This document shows positions 1 through 13,600 of a DNA stretch of 64,000 bases, piece after piece. Origin of the DNA: Fratercula arctica (Eukaryota; Chordata; Aves; Charadriiformes; Alcidae); contig CANTUZ010000027.1 of NCBI GenBank assembly GCA_947846985.1, positions 3,599,152 through 3,663,151 on the forward strand, given 5' to 3'. Under the pieces are notes generated by a model. It ran no database searches, was not told the DNA's origin, and saw nothing but the letters and a program-made list of their open reading frames with translations. Numbering within the stretch: position 1 is the stretch's first letter; every line of letters starts with the position of its first letter. The position numbers and the translations under genes were made by a program.

Positions 1-263
1 CGTACAGAATTTGGGTCTCCAGGCTTTGCCGGCGCCTTCAGCCTGAAAAGCACCATATCTCCCTCGGCCCAAGGCGCACTGCAAGAATTTCCATGTGTCT
101 GGAATTTCCTGTCACGCCCAAGGAGCCACGAGGGAAAACTGTGGCTTGTTTTAAAGCTCTTTGGGAACTACTTGCATTGCCCCAGAGACCTTGGGTCTCC
201 GGACATTCCTGGCACCTTCAGCCTCAGAACCACCACTTCTCCCTCACCCCAGGGCCGGTCTTA

Positions 264-3200
264 GAATAGACCAAACGTCCGGAGATTGCTGCCACAAGCA
301 AGATGCCACGAGGGAAAACTGTGGCTTGTTTTAAACCTCTCTGGGAATAGCTTGTATCGCCCCACAGAGCTTGGGCCTCTGGGCTTTGCTGGCGCCTTCA
401 GCCTCAAAAGCACCCTTTCTCCCTCGACCGAAGGCCAAGCTCCAAAATTTCCTTATATTCGGGGACTGGAGCCACGCCCAAGGAGCCACAAGGGAAAACT
501 GTGGCTTGCTCTAAAGATCTCTGGGAACCACTTCTATCGCCCCACAGAGCTTGGGTCTCCAGGCTTTCCTGGCGCCTTCAGCCTCAAAAGCCCCATTTCT
601 CCCTCGCCCAAAGGCGCACTGCAACAATTTCCGTATGTCTGGAATTTCCTGTCACGCCCAAGGAGCCACGAGGGAAAACTGTGGCTTGTTTTAAAGATCT
701 CTGGGAACCACTCCCATCGCCCCACAGAGCTTGGGTCTCCATACTTCCCTGGCGCCTTCAGCCTCAAAAGCACCATTTCTCCCTCGCCCCAAGGCGCAAT
801 GCAAGAATTTCCGTATGTCTGGAATTTCCTGTCACGCCCAAGGAGCCAGGAGGGAAACCTGTGGCTTGCTCTAAAGCTCTCTGGGAACCACTTCTATCGC
901 CCCACAGAGCTTGGGTCTCCAGGCTTCGCTGGCGCCTTCAGCCTCAAAAGCACCATTTCTCCCTCGCCCCAGGCCGACCACCAAAATTTCCTTATATTCG
1001 GGGATTGGTGCCACGCCCAAGGTACCAAGAGGGAAAACTGTGGCTTTCTCTAAAGCTCTCTGTGAACAACTTGAAAAGCCGTACAGAATTTGGGTCTCCA
1101 GGCTTTGCCGGCGCCTTCAGCCTGAAAAGCACCATATCTCCCTCGGCCCAAGGCGCACTGCAAGAATTTCCATATGTCTGGAATTTCCTGTCACGCCCAA
1201 GGAGCCACGAGGGAAAACTGTGGCTTGTTTTAAAGCTCTTTGGGAACTGCTTGCATTGCCCCAGAGACCTTGGGTCTCCGGACATTCCTGGCACCTTCAG
1301 CCTCTGAACCACCACTTCTCCCTCACCCCAGGGCCGGTCTTAGAATAGACCAAACGTCCGGAGATTGCTGCCACAAGCAAGATGCCACGAGGGAAAACTG
1401 TGGCTTGTTTTAAACCTCTCTGGGAATAGCTTGTATCGCCCCACAGAGCTTGGGCCTCGGGGCTTTGCTGGCGCCTTCAGCCTCAAAAGCACCCTTTCTC
1501 CCTCGCCCGAAGGCCAAGCTCCAAAATTTCCTTATATTCGGGGACTGGAGCCACGCCCAAGGAGCCACAAGGGAAAACTGTGGCTTGCTCTAAAGATCTC
1601 TGGGAACCACTTCTATCGCCCCACAGAGCTTGGGTCTCCAGGCTTTCCTGGCGCCTTCAGCCTCAAAAGCACCATTTCTCCCTCGCCCGAAGGCCGAGCT
1701 CCAAAAATTTCCTTATATTCGGTGATTGGTACCACGCCCAAGGAGCCAGGAGGGAAAACTGTGCCTTGTTTTAAAGATCTCTGGGAACCACTTCCATCGC
1801 CCCACAGAGCTTGGGTCTCCATACTTCCCTGGCGCCTTCAGCCTCAAAAGCCCCATTTCTCCCTCGCCCAAAGGCGCACTGCAACAATTTCCGTATGTCT
1901 GGAATTTCCTGCAATGACCAAGGAGCCACGAGGGAAAACTGTGGCTTGTTTTAAAGCTCTCTGGGAACCACTTGCATCGCCCCACAGAGCTTGGGTCTCC
2001 ATACTTTCCTGGCGCCTTCAGCCTCAAAAGCACCATTTCTCCCTCGCCCCAAGGCGCAATGCAAGAATTTCCGTATGTCTGGAATTTCCTGTCACGCCCA
2101 AGGAGCCAGGAGGGAAACCTGTGGCTTGCTCTAAAGCTCTCTGGGAACAACTTGCACTGCCGCACAGAGCTTGGGTCTCCAGGCTTTGCTGGCGCCTTCA
2201 GCCTCAAAAGCACCATTTCTCCCTCGCCCCAGGCCGACCACCAAAATTTCCTTATATTCGGGGATTGGTGCCACGCCCAAGGTACCAAGAGGGAAAACTG
2301 TGGCTTTCTCTAAAGCTCTCTGTGAACAACTTGAAAAGCCGTACAGAATTTGGGTCTCCAGGCTTTGCCGGCGCCTTCAGCCTGAAAAGCACCATATCTC
2401 CCTCGGCCCAAGGCGCACTGCAAGAATTTCCATATGTCTGGAATTTCCTGTCACGCCCAAGGAGCCACGAGGGAAAACTGTGGCTTGTTTTTAAAGCTCT
2501 TTGGGAACTGCTTGCATTGCCCCAGAGACCTTGGGTCTCCGGACATTCCTGGCACCTTCAGCCTCAGAACCACCACTTCTCCCTCACCCCAGGGCCGGTC
2601 TTAGAATAGACCAAACGTCCGGAGATTGCTGCCACAAGCAAGATGCCACGAGGGAAAACTGTGGCTTGTTTTAAACCTCTCTGGGAATAGCTTGTATCGC
2701 CCCACAGAGCTTGGGCCTCTGGGCTTTGCTGGCGCCTTCAGCCTCAAAAGCACCCTTTCTCCCTCGACCGAAGGCCAAGCTCCAAAATTTCCTTATATTC
2801 GGGGACTGGAGCCACGCCCAAGGAGCCACAAGGGAAAACTGTGGCTTGCTCTAAAGATCTCTGGGAACCACTTCTATCGCCCCACAGAGCTTGGGTCTCC
2901 AGGCTTTCCTGGCGCCTTCAGCCTCAAAAGCCCCATTTCTCCCTCGCCCAAAGGCGCACTGCAACAATTTCCGTATGTCTGGAATTTCCTGCCACGCCCA
3001 AGGAGCCACGAGGGAAAACTGTGGCTTGTTTTAAAGATCTCTGGGAACCACTTCCATCGCCCCACAGAGCTTGGGTCTCCATACTTTCCTGGCGCCTTCA
3101 GCCTCAAAAGCACCATTTCTCCCTCGCCCAAAGGCGCACTGCAACAATTTCTGTATGTCTGGAATTTCCTGCAACGACCAAGGAGCCACGAGGGAAAACT

Positions 3201-6200
3201 GTGGCTTGTTTTAAAGCTCTCTGGGAACCACTCCCATCGCCCCACAGAGCTTGGGTCTCCATACTTCCCTGGCGCCTTCAGCCTCAAAAGCACCATTTCT
3301 CCCTCGCCCCAAGGCGCAATGCAAGAATTTCCGTATGTCTGGAATTTCCTGTCACGCCCAAGGAGCCAGGAGGGAAACCTGTGGCTTGCTCTAAAGCTCT
3401 CTGGGAACAACTTGCACTGCCGCACAGAGCTTGGGTTTCCAGGCTTCGCTGGCGCCTTCAGCCTCAAAAGCACCATTTCTCCCTCGCCCCAGGCCGACCA
3501 CCAAAATTTCCTTATATTCGGGGATTGGTGCCACGCCCAAGGTACCAAGAGGGAAAACTGTGGCTTTCTCTAAAGCTCTCTGTGAACAACTTGAAAAGCC
3601 GTACAGAATTTGGGTCTCCAGGCTTTGCCGGCGCCTTCAGCCTCAAAAGCACCATATCTCCCTCGGCCCAAGGCGCACTGCAAGAATTTCCATATGTCTG
3701 GAATTTCCTGTCACGCCCAAGGAGCCACGAGGGAAAACTGTGGCTTGTTTTAAAGCTCTTTGGGAACTGCTTGCATTGCCCCAGAGACCTTGGGTCTCCG
3801 GACATTCCTGGCACCTTCAGCCTCTGAACCACCACTTCTCCCTCACCCCAGGGCCGGTCTTAGAATAGACCAAACGTCCGGAGATTGCTGCCACAAGCAA
3901 GATGCCACGAGGGAAAACTGTGGCTTGTTTTAAACCTCTCTGGGAATAGCTTGTATCGCCCCACAGAGCTTGGGCCTCGGGGCTTTGCTGGCGCCTTCAG
4001 CCTCAAAAGCACCCTTTCTCCCTCGCCCGAAGGCCAAGCTCCAAAATTTCCTTATATTCGGGGACTGGAGCCACGCCCAAGGAGCCACAAGGGAAAACTG
4101 TGGCTTGCTCTAAAGATCTCTGGGAACCACTTCTATCGCCCCACAGAGCTTGGGTCTCCAGGCTTTCCTGGCGCCTTCAGCCTCAAAAGCACCATTTCTC
4201 CCTCGCCCGAAGGCCGAGCTCCAAAAATTTCCTTATATTCGGTGATTGGTACCACGCCCAAGGAGCCAGGAGGGAAAACTGTGCCTTGTTTTAAAGATCT
4301 CTGGGAACCACTTCCATCGCCCCACAGAGCTTGGGTCTCCATACTTCCCTGGCGCCTTCAGCCTCAAAAGCCCCATTTCTCCCTCGCCCAAAGGCGCACT
4401 GCAACAATTTCCGTATGTCTGGAATTTCCTGTCACGCCCAAGGAGCCACGAGGGAAAACTGTGGCTTGTTTTAAAGCTCTCTGGGAACCACTCCCATCGC
4501 CCCACAGAGCTTGGGTCTCCATACTTCCCTGGCGCCTTCAGCCTCAAAAGCACCATTTCTCCCTCGCCCCAAGGCGCAATGCAAGAATTTCCGTATGTCT
4601 GGAATTTCCTGTCACGCCCAAGGAGCCAGGAGGGAAACCTGTGGCTTGCTCTAAAGCTCTCTGGGAACAACTTGCACTGCCGCACAGAGCTTGGGTCTCC
4701 AGGCTTTGCTGGCGCCTTCAGCCTCAAAAGCACCATTTCTCCCTCGCCCCAGGCCGACCACCAAAATTTCCTTATATTCGGGGATTGGTGCCACGCCCAA
4801 GGTACCAAGAGGGAAAACTGTGGCTTTCTCTAAAGCTCTCTGTGAACAACTTGAAAAGCCGTACAGAATTTGGGTCTCCAGGCTTTGCCGGCGCCTTCAG
4901 CCTGAAAAGCACCATATCTCCCTCGGCCCAAGGCGCACTGCAAGAATTTCCATATGTCTGGAATTTCCTGTCACGCCCAAGGAGCCACGAGGGAAAACTG
5001 TGGCTTGTTTTAAAGCTCTTTGGGAACTGCTTGCATTGCCCCAGAGACCTTGGGTCTCCGGACATTCCTGGCACCTTCAGCCTCAGAACCACCACTTCTC
5101 CCTCACCCCAGGGCCGGTCTTAGAATAGACCAAACGTCCGGAGATTGCTGCCACAAGCAAGATGCCACGAGGGAAAACTGTGGCTTGTTTTAAACCTCTC
5201 TGGGAATAGCTTGTATCGCCCCACAGAGCATGGGCCTCGGGGCTTTCCTGGCGCCTTCAGCCTCAAAAGCACCATTTCTCCCTCGCCCGAAGGCCGAGCT
5301 CCAAAAATTTCCTTATATTCGGTGATTGGTACCACGCCCAAGGAGCCAGGAGGGAAAAATGTGCCTTGTTTTAAAGCTCTCTGGGAACCACTTCCATCGC
5401 CCCACAGAGCTTGGGTCTCCATACTTTCCTGGCGCCTTCAGCCTCAAAAGCACCATTTCTCCCTCGCCCAAAGGCGCACTGCAACAATTTCTGTATGTCT
5501 GGAATTTCCTGCAACGACCAAGGAGCCACGAGGGAAAACTGTGGCTTGTTTTAAAGCTCTCTGGGAACCACTTCCATCGCCCCACAGAGCTTGGGCCTCG
5601 GGGCTTTGCTGGCGCCTTCAGCCTCAAAAGCACCATTTCTCCCTCGCCCCAAGGCGCAATGCAAGAATTTCCGTATGTCTGGAATTTCCTGTCACGCCCA
5701 AGGAGCCAGGAGGGAAACCTGTGGCTTGCTCTAAAGCTCTCTGGGAACAACTTGCACTGCCGCACAGAGCTTGGGTCTCCAGGGCTTTGCTGGCGCCTTC
5801 AGCCTCAAAAGCACCATTTCTCCCTCGCCCGAAGGCCGAGCTCCAAAAATTTCCTTATATTCGGTGTAGGAGCCACAAGGGAAAACTGTGGCTTGCTTTA
5901 AAGATCTCTGGGAACCACTTCCATCGCCCCACAGAGCTTGGGTCTCCATACTTCCCTGGCGCCTTCAGCCTCAAAAGCCCCATATCTCCCTCGCCCAAAG
6001 GCGCACTGCAACAATTTCCTTATGTCTGGAATTTCCTGTCACGCCCAAGGAGCCACGAGGGAAAACTGTGGCTTGTTTTAAAGCTCTCTGGGAACCACTC
6101 CCATCGCCCCACAGAGCTTGGGTCTCCATACTTCCCTGGCGCCTTCAGCCTCAAAAGCACCATTTCTCCCTCGCCCCAAGGCGCAATGCAAGAATTTCCG

Positions 6201-6730
6201 TATGTCTGGAATTTCCTGTCACGCCCAAGGAGCCAGGAGGGAAACCTGTGGCTTGCTCTAAAGCTCTCTGGGAACAACTTGCACTGCCGCACAGAGCTTG
6301 GGTCTCCAGGCTTTGCTGGCGCCTTCAGCCTCAAAAGCACCATTTCTCCCTCGCCCCAGGCCGACCACCAAAATTTCCTTATATTCGGGGATTGGTGCCA
6401 CGCCCAAGGTACCAAGAGGGAAAACTGTGGCCTTTCTCTAAAGCTCTCTGTGAACAACTTGAAAAGCCGTACAGAATTTGGGTCTCCAGGCTTTGCCGGC
6501 GCCTTCAGCCTCAAAAGCACCATATCTCCCTCGGCCCAAGGCGCACTGCAAGAATTTCCATATGTCTGGAATTTCCTGTCACGCCCAAGGAGCCACGAGG
6601 GAAAACTGTGGCTTGTTTTAAAGCTCTTTGGGAACTGCTTGCATTGCCCCAGAGACCTTGGGTCTCCGGACATTCCTGGCACCTTCAGCCTCTGAACCAC
6701 CACTTCTCCCTCACCCCAGGGCCGGTCTTA
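264..6730 (+). repeat. Satellite HOR domain 1: mostly 7-mer (about 1260 bp) repeats
   Basis: Marker monomers at 264, 1343, 2604, 3863, 5123 and 6731 define HOR units of 6, 7, 7, 7 and about 9 monomers. The three 7-mers measure 1261, 1259 and 1260 bp and share the same order of monomer variants. The order starts with the marker monomer, then one with CACCCTTTCTCC, and finishes with a monomer carrying TTGAAAAGCCGTACAG followed by one with CCGGACATTCCTGGCACC. The 5123-6730 unit is hybrid. It is 1608 bp long because one monomer near 5864-5885 has lost about 12 bp, and its monomer order mixes two HOR types, as expected from unequal exchange. Bases 1-263 are the tail of a preceding HOR. Confidence 0.9.
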
Positions 6731-9700
6731 GAATAGACCAAACGTCCGGAGATTGCTGCCACAAGCAAGATGCCACGAGGGAAAACTGTGGCTTGTTTTA
6801 AACCTCTCTGGGAATAGCTTGTATCGCCCCACAGAGCTTGGGCCTCGGGGCTTTGCTGGCGCCTTCAGCCTCAAAAGCACCCTTTCTCCCTCGCCCGAAG
6901 GCCAAGCTCCAAAATTTCCTTATATTCGGGGACTGGAGCCACGCCCAAGGAGCCACAAGGGAAAACTGTGGCTTGCTGTAAAGATCTCTGGGAACCACTT
7001 CTATCGCCCCACAGAGCTTGGGTCTCCAGGCTTTCCTGGCGCCTTCAGCCTCAAAAGCACCATTTCTCCCTCGCCCGAAGGCCGAGCTCCAAAAATTTCC
7101 TTATATTCGGTGATTGGTACCACGCCCAAGGAGCCAGGAGGGAAAACTGTGCCTTGTTTTAAAGATCTCTGGGAACCACTTCCATCGCCCCACAGAGCTT
7201 GGGTCTCCATACTTCCCTGGCGCCTTCAGCCTCAAAAGCACCATTTCTCCCTCGCCCAAAGGCGCACTGCAACAATTTCCGTATGTCTGGAATTTCCTGT
7301 CACGCCCAAGGAGCCACGAGGGAAACCTGTGGCTTGCTCTAAAGTTCTCTGGGAACAAGTTGCACTGCCTCACAGAGCTTGTGTCTCCATACTTTCCTGG
7401 CGCCTTCAGCCTCAAAAGCACCATTTCTCCCTCGCCCCAGGGCCGACCACCAAAATTTCCTTACGTTCGGGGATTGGTGCCACGCCCAAGGTGCCACGAG
7501 GGAAACCTGTGCCTTGTTTTAAAGATCTCTGGGAACCACTTCCATCGCCCCAGAGACCTTGGGTCTCCAGGCTTTACTGGCGCCTTCAGCCTCAAAAGCC
7601 CCATTTCTCCCTCGCCCAAAGGCGCACTGCAACAATTTCCGTATGTCTGGAATTTCCTGTCACGCCCAAGGAGCCAGGAGGGAAACCTGTGGCTTGCTCT
7701 AAAGCTCTCTGGGAACAACTTGCACTGCCGCACAGAGCTTGGGTCTCCATACTTTCCTGGTGCCTTCAGCCTCAAAAGCACCATTTCTCCCTCGCCCGAA
7801 GGCCAAGCTCCAAAATTTCCTTATATTCGGGGATTGGTGCCACGCCCAAGGAGCCAGGAGGGAAAACTGTGCCTTGTTTTAAAGCTCTCTGGGAACCGCT
7901 TGCATTGCCCCAGAAACCTTGGTTCTATGGACTTTCCTGGCGCCTTCAGCCTCAGAACCACCACTTCTCCCTCACCCCAGGGCCGGTCTCAGAATAGAGG
8001 AAACATGCGGAGATTGCTGCCACGAGCAAGATGCCATGAGGGAAAACTGTGGCTTGTTGTAAACCTCTCTGGGAATAGCTTGTGTTGCAGCACAGAGCTC
8101 GGGTCTCCAGGCTTTACTGGCGCCTTCAGCCTCAAAAGCACCATTTCTCCCTCGCCCGAAGGGCCGAGCTCCAAAATTTCCGTATAGTTCGGGGATTGGT
8201 GCCACGCCCAAGGTGCCACGAGGGAAACCTGTGTCTTGTTTTAAAGCTCTCTGGGAACCACTTCCATCGCCCCACAGAGCTTGGGTCTCCGGGCTTTGCT
8301 GGCGCCTTCAGCCTCAAAAGCCCCATATCTCCCTCACCCCAGGGCCGACCACCAAAATTTCCTTATATTCGGGGATTGGTGCCATGAACAAGGTGCCAAG
8401 ACGGAAAACTGTGGCTTGCTTTAAACCTCTCTGGGAACCACTTCCATCGCCCCAGAGACCTTGGGTCTCTATACCTTCCTGGTGCCTTCAGCCTCAAAAG
8501 CACCATTTCTCCCTCGCCCCAGGGCCGACCACCAAAATTTCCTTATGTCCGGGAACTGGTGCCACACCCAAGGTGCCACGAGGGAAAACTGTGCCTTGTT
8601 TTAAAGATCTCTGGGAACCACTTCCATCGCCCCACAGAGCTTGGGTCTCCATACTTCCCTGGCGCCTTCAGCCTCAAAAGCACCATTTCTCCCTCGCCCA
8701 AAGGCGCTCTGCAACAATTTCCGTATGTCTGGAATTTCCTGTCACGTCCAAGGAGCCACGAGGGAAAACTGTGGCTTGTTTTAAAGCTCTCTGGGAACCA
8801 CTCCCATCGCCCCACAGAGCTTGGGTCTCCATACTTCCCTGGCGCCTTCAGCCTCAAAAGCACCATTTCTCCCTCGCCCCAAGGCGCAATGCAAGAATTT
8901 CCGTATGTCTGGAATTTCCTGTCACGCCCAAGGAGCCAGGAGGGAAACCTGTGGCTTGCTCTAAAGCTCTCTGGGAACAACTTGCACTGCCGCACAGAGC
9001 TTGGGTCTCCATACTTCCCTGGCGCCTTCAGCCTCAAAAGCACCATTTCTCCCTCGCCCCAGGCCGACCACCAAAATTTCCTTATATTCGGGGATTGGTG
9101 CCACGCCCAAGGTACCAAGAGGGAAAACTGTGGCTTTCTCTAAAGCTCTCTGTGAACAACTTGAAAAGCCGTACAGAATTTGGGTCTCCAGGCTTTGCCG
9201 GCGCCTTCAGCCTGAAAAGCACCATATCTCCCTCGGCCCAAGGCGCACTGCAAGAATTTCCATATGTCTGGAATTTCCTGTCACGCCCAAGGAGCCACGA
9301 GGGAAAACTGTGGCTTGTTTTAAAGCTCTTTGGGAACTACTTGCATTGCCCCAGAGACCTTGGGTCTCCGGACATTCCTGGCACCTTCAGCCTCAGAACC
9401 ACCACTTCTCCCTCACCCCAGGGCCGGTCTTAGAATAGACCAAACGTCCGGAGATTGCTGCCACAAGCAAGATGCCACGAGGGAAAACTGTGGCTTGTTT
9501 TAAACCTCTCTGGGAATAGCTTGTATCGCCCCACAGAGCTTGGGCCTCTGGGCTTTGCTGGCGCCTTCAGCCTCAAAAGCACCCTTTCTCCCTCGACCGA
9601 AGGCCAAGCTCCAAAATTTCCTTATATTCGGGGACTGGAGCCACGCCCAAGGAGCCACAAGGGAAAACTGTGGCTTGCTCTAAAGATCTCTGGGAACCAC

Positions 9701-10691
9701 TTCTATCGCCCCACAGAGCTTGGGTCTCCAGGCTTTCCTGGCGCCTTCAGCCTCAAAAGCCCCATTTCTCCCTCGCCCAAAGGCGCACTGCAACAATTTC
9801 CGTATGTCTGGAATTTCCTGTCACGTCCAAGGAGCCACGAGGGAAAACTGTGGCTTGTTTTAAAGATCTCTGGGAACCACTCCCATCGCCCCACAGAGCT
9901 TGGGTCTCCATACTTCCCTGGCGCCTTCAGCCTCAAAAGCACCATTTCTCCCTCGCCCAAAGGCGCACTGCAACAATTTCTGTATGTCTGGAATTTCCTG
10001 CAACGACCAAGGAGCCACGAGGGAAAACTGTGGCTTGTTTTAAAGCTCTCTGGGAACCACTTCCATCGCCCCACAGAGCTTGGGTCTCTATACTTTCCTG
10101 GCGCCTTCAGCCTCAAAAGCACCATTTCTCCCTCGCCCAAAGGCGCACTGCAAGAATTTCCGTATGTCTGGAATTTCCTGCCACGCCCAAGGAGCCAGGA
10201 GGGAAACCTGTGGCTTGCTCTAAAGCTCTCTGGGAACAACTTGCACTGCCGCACAGAGCTTGGGTCTCCAGGCTTCGCTGGCGCCTTCAGCCTCAAAAGC
10301 ACCATTTCTCCCTCGCCCCAGGCCGACCACCAAAATTTCCTTATATTCGGGGATTGGTGCCACGCCCAAGGTACCAAGAGGGAAAACTGTGGCTTTCTCT
10401 AAAGCTCTCTGTGAACAACTTGAAAAGCCGTACAGAATTTGGGTCTCCAGGCTTTGCCGGCGCCTTCAGCCTGAAAAGCACCATATCTCCCTCGGCCCAA
10501 GGCGCACTGCAAGAATTTCCATGTGTCTGGAATTTCCTGTCACGCCCAAGGAGCCACGAGGGAAAACTGTGGCTTGTTTTAAAGCTCTTTGGGAACTGCT
10601 TGCATTGCCCCAGAGACCTTGGGTCTCCGGACATTCCTGGCACCTTCAGCCTCTGAACCACCACTTCTCCCTCACCCCAGGGCCAGTCTTA
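6731..10691 (+). repeat. Satellite super-repeat, first copy (3961 bp, 22 monomers)
   Basis: This block contains three HOR units (7, 8 and 7 monomers; markers at 6731, 7991 and 9433). It is followed immediately by a second block of exactly the same length (10692-14652) with the same order of variants. Shared private variants include AAAGTTCTCT (7341 and 11303) and CTTGTGTCTCC (7379 and 11339). The internal marker monomer is a variant (GAATAGAGG and CATGCGGAG) at 7991 and 11954. The copies differ by scattered substitutions and a compensating small indel near 8161-8190. This is best read as a recent block duplication by unequal crossing over. Confidence 0.9.
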
Positions 10692-13600
10692 GAATAGACC
10701 AAACGTCCGGAGATTGCTGCCACAAGCAAGATGCCACGAGGGAAAACTGTGGCTTGTTTTAAACCTCTCTGGGAATAGCTTGTATCGCCCCACAGAGCTT
10801 GGGCCTCGGGGCTTTGCTGGCGCCTTCAGCCTCAAAAGCACCCTTTCTCCCTCGACCGAAGGCCAAGCTCCAAAATTTCCTTATATTCGGGGACTGGAGC
10901 CACGCCCAAGGAGCCACAAGGGAAAACTGTGGCTTGCTCTAAAGATCTCTGGGAACCACATCTATCGCCCCACAGAGCTTGGGTCTCCAGGCTTTCCTGG
11001 CGCCTTCAGCCTCAAAAAACACCATTTCTCCCTCGCCCGAAGGCCGAGCTCCAAAAATTTCCTTATATTCGGGGATTGGTGCCACGCCCAAGGAGCCACG
11101 AGGGAAAACTGTGCCTTGTTTTAAAGCTCTCTGGGAACCACTTCCATCGCCCCACAGAGCTTGGGTCTCCATACTTCCCTGGCGCCTTCAGCCTCAAAAG
11201 CCCCATTTCTCCCTCGCCCAAAGGCGCACTGCAACAATTTCCGTATGTCTGGAATTTCCTGTCACGCCCAAGGAGCCACGAGGGAAACCTGTGGCTTGCT
11301 CTAAAGTTCTCTGGGAACAAGTTGCACTGCCTCACAGAGCTTGTGTCTCCATACTTTCCTGGCGCCTTCAGCCTCAAAAGCACCATTTCTCCCTCGCCCC
11401 AGGGCCGACCACCAAAATTTCCTTACGTTCGGGGATTGGTGCCACGCCCAAGGTGCCACGAGGGAAACCTGTGCCTTGTTTTAAAGATCTCTGGGAACCA
11501 CTTCCATCGCCCCAGAGACCTTGGGTCTCCAGGCTTTACTGGCGCCTTCAGCCTCAAAAGCCCCATTTCTCCCTCGCCCAAAGGCGCACTGCAACAATTT
11601 CCGTATGTCTGGAATTTCCTGTCACGCCCAAGGAGCCAGGAGGGAAACCTGTGGCTTGCTCTAAAGCTCTCTGGGAACAACTTGCACTGCCGCACAGAGC
11701 TTGGGTCTCCATACTTTCCTGGTGCCTTCAGCCTCAAAAGCACCATTTCTCCCTCGCCCGAAGGCCAAGCTCCAAAATTTCCTTATATTCGGGGATTGGT
11801 GCCACGCCCAAGGAGCCACGAGGGAAAACTGTGCCTTGTTTTAAAGCTCTCTGGGAACCGCTTGCATTGCCCCAGAAACCTTGGTTCTATGGACTTTCCT
11901 GGCGCCTTCAGCCTCAGAACCACCACTTCTCCCTCACCCCAGGGCCGGTCTCAGAATAGAGGAAACATGCGGAGATTGCTGCCACGAGCAAGATGCCATG
12001 AGGGAAAACTGTGGCTTGTTGTAAACCTCTCTGGGAATAGCTTGTGTTGCAGCACAGAGCTCGGGTCTCCAGGCTTTACTGGCGCCTTCAGCCTCAAAAG
12101 CACCATTTCTCCCTCGCCCGAAGGCCGAGCTCCAAAATTTCCGTATATTCGGGGATTGGTGCCACGCCCAAGGAGCCACGAGGGAAAACTGTGTCTTGTT
12201 TTAAAGCTCTCTGGGAACCACTTCCATCGCCCCACAGAGCTTGGGTCTCCGGGCTTTGCTGGCGCCTTCAGCCTCAAAAGCCCCATATCTCCCTCACCCC
12301 AGGGCCGACCACCAAAATTTCCTTATATTCGGGGATTGGTGCCATGAACAAGGTGCCAAGACGGAAAACTGTGGCTTGCTTTAAACCTCTCTGGGAACCA
12401 CTTCCATCGCCCCAGAGACCTTGGGTCTCTATACCTTCCTGGTGCCTTCAGCCTCAAAAGCACCATTTCTCCCTCGCCCCAGGGCCGACCACCAAAATTT
12501 CCTTATGTCCGGGAACTGGTGCCACACCCAAGGTGCCACGAGGGAAAACTGTGCCTTGTTTTAAAGATCTCTGGGAACCACTTCCATCGCCCCACAGAGC
12601 TTGGGTCTCCATACTTCCCTGGCGCCTTCAGCCTCAAAAGCCCCATTTCTCCCTCGCCCAAAGGCGCTCTGCAACAATTTCCGTATGTCTGGAATTTCCT
12701 GTCACGTCCAAGGAGCCACGAGGGAAAACTGTGGCTTGTTTTAAAGCTCTCTGGGAACCACTCCCATCGCCCCACAGAGCTTGGGTCTCCATACTTCCCT
12801 GGCGCCTTCAGCCTCAAAAGCACCATTTCTCCCTCGCCCCAAGGCGCAATGCAAGAATTTCCGTATGTCTGGAATTTCCTGTCACGCCCAAGGAGCCAGG
12901 AGGGAAACCTGTGGCTTGCTCTAAAGCTCTCTGGGAACAACTTGCACTGCCGCACAGAGCTTGGGTCTCCATACTTTCCCTGGCGCCTTCAGCCTCAAAA
13001 GCACCATTTCTCCCTCGCCCCAGGCCGACCACCAAAATTTCCTTATATTCGGGGATTGGTGCCACGCCCAAGGTACCAAGAGGGAAAACTGTGGCTTTCT
13101 CTAAAGCTCTCTGTGAACAACTTGAAAAGCCGTACAGAATTTGGGTCTCCAGGCTTTGCCGGCGCCTTCAGCCTGAAAAGCACCATATCTCCCTCGGCCC
13201 AAGGCGCACTGCAAGAATTTCCATATGTCTGGAATTTCCTGTCACGCCCAAGGAGCCACGAGGGAAAACTGTGGCTTGTTTTAAAGCTCTTTGGGAATAG
13301 CTTGTATCGCCCCACAGAGCTTGGGTCTCCGGACATTCCTGGCACCTTCAGCCTCAGAACCACCACTTCTCCCTCACCCCAGGGCCGGTCTTAGAATAGA
13401 CCAAACGTCCGGAGATTGCTGCCACAAGCAAGATGCCACGAGGGAAAACTGTGGCTTGTTTTAAACCTCTCTGGGAATAGCTTGTATCGCCCCACAGAGC
13501 TTGGGCCTCTGGGCTTTGCTGGCGCCTTCAGCCTCAAAAGCACCCTTTCTCCCTCGACCGAAGGCCAAGCTCCAAAATTTCCTTATATTCGGGGACTGGA

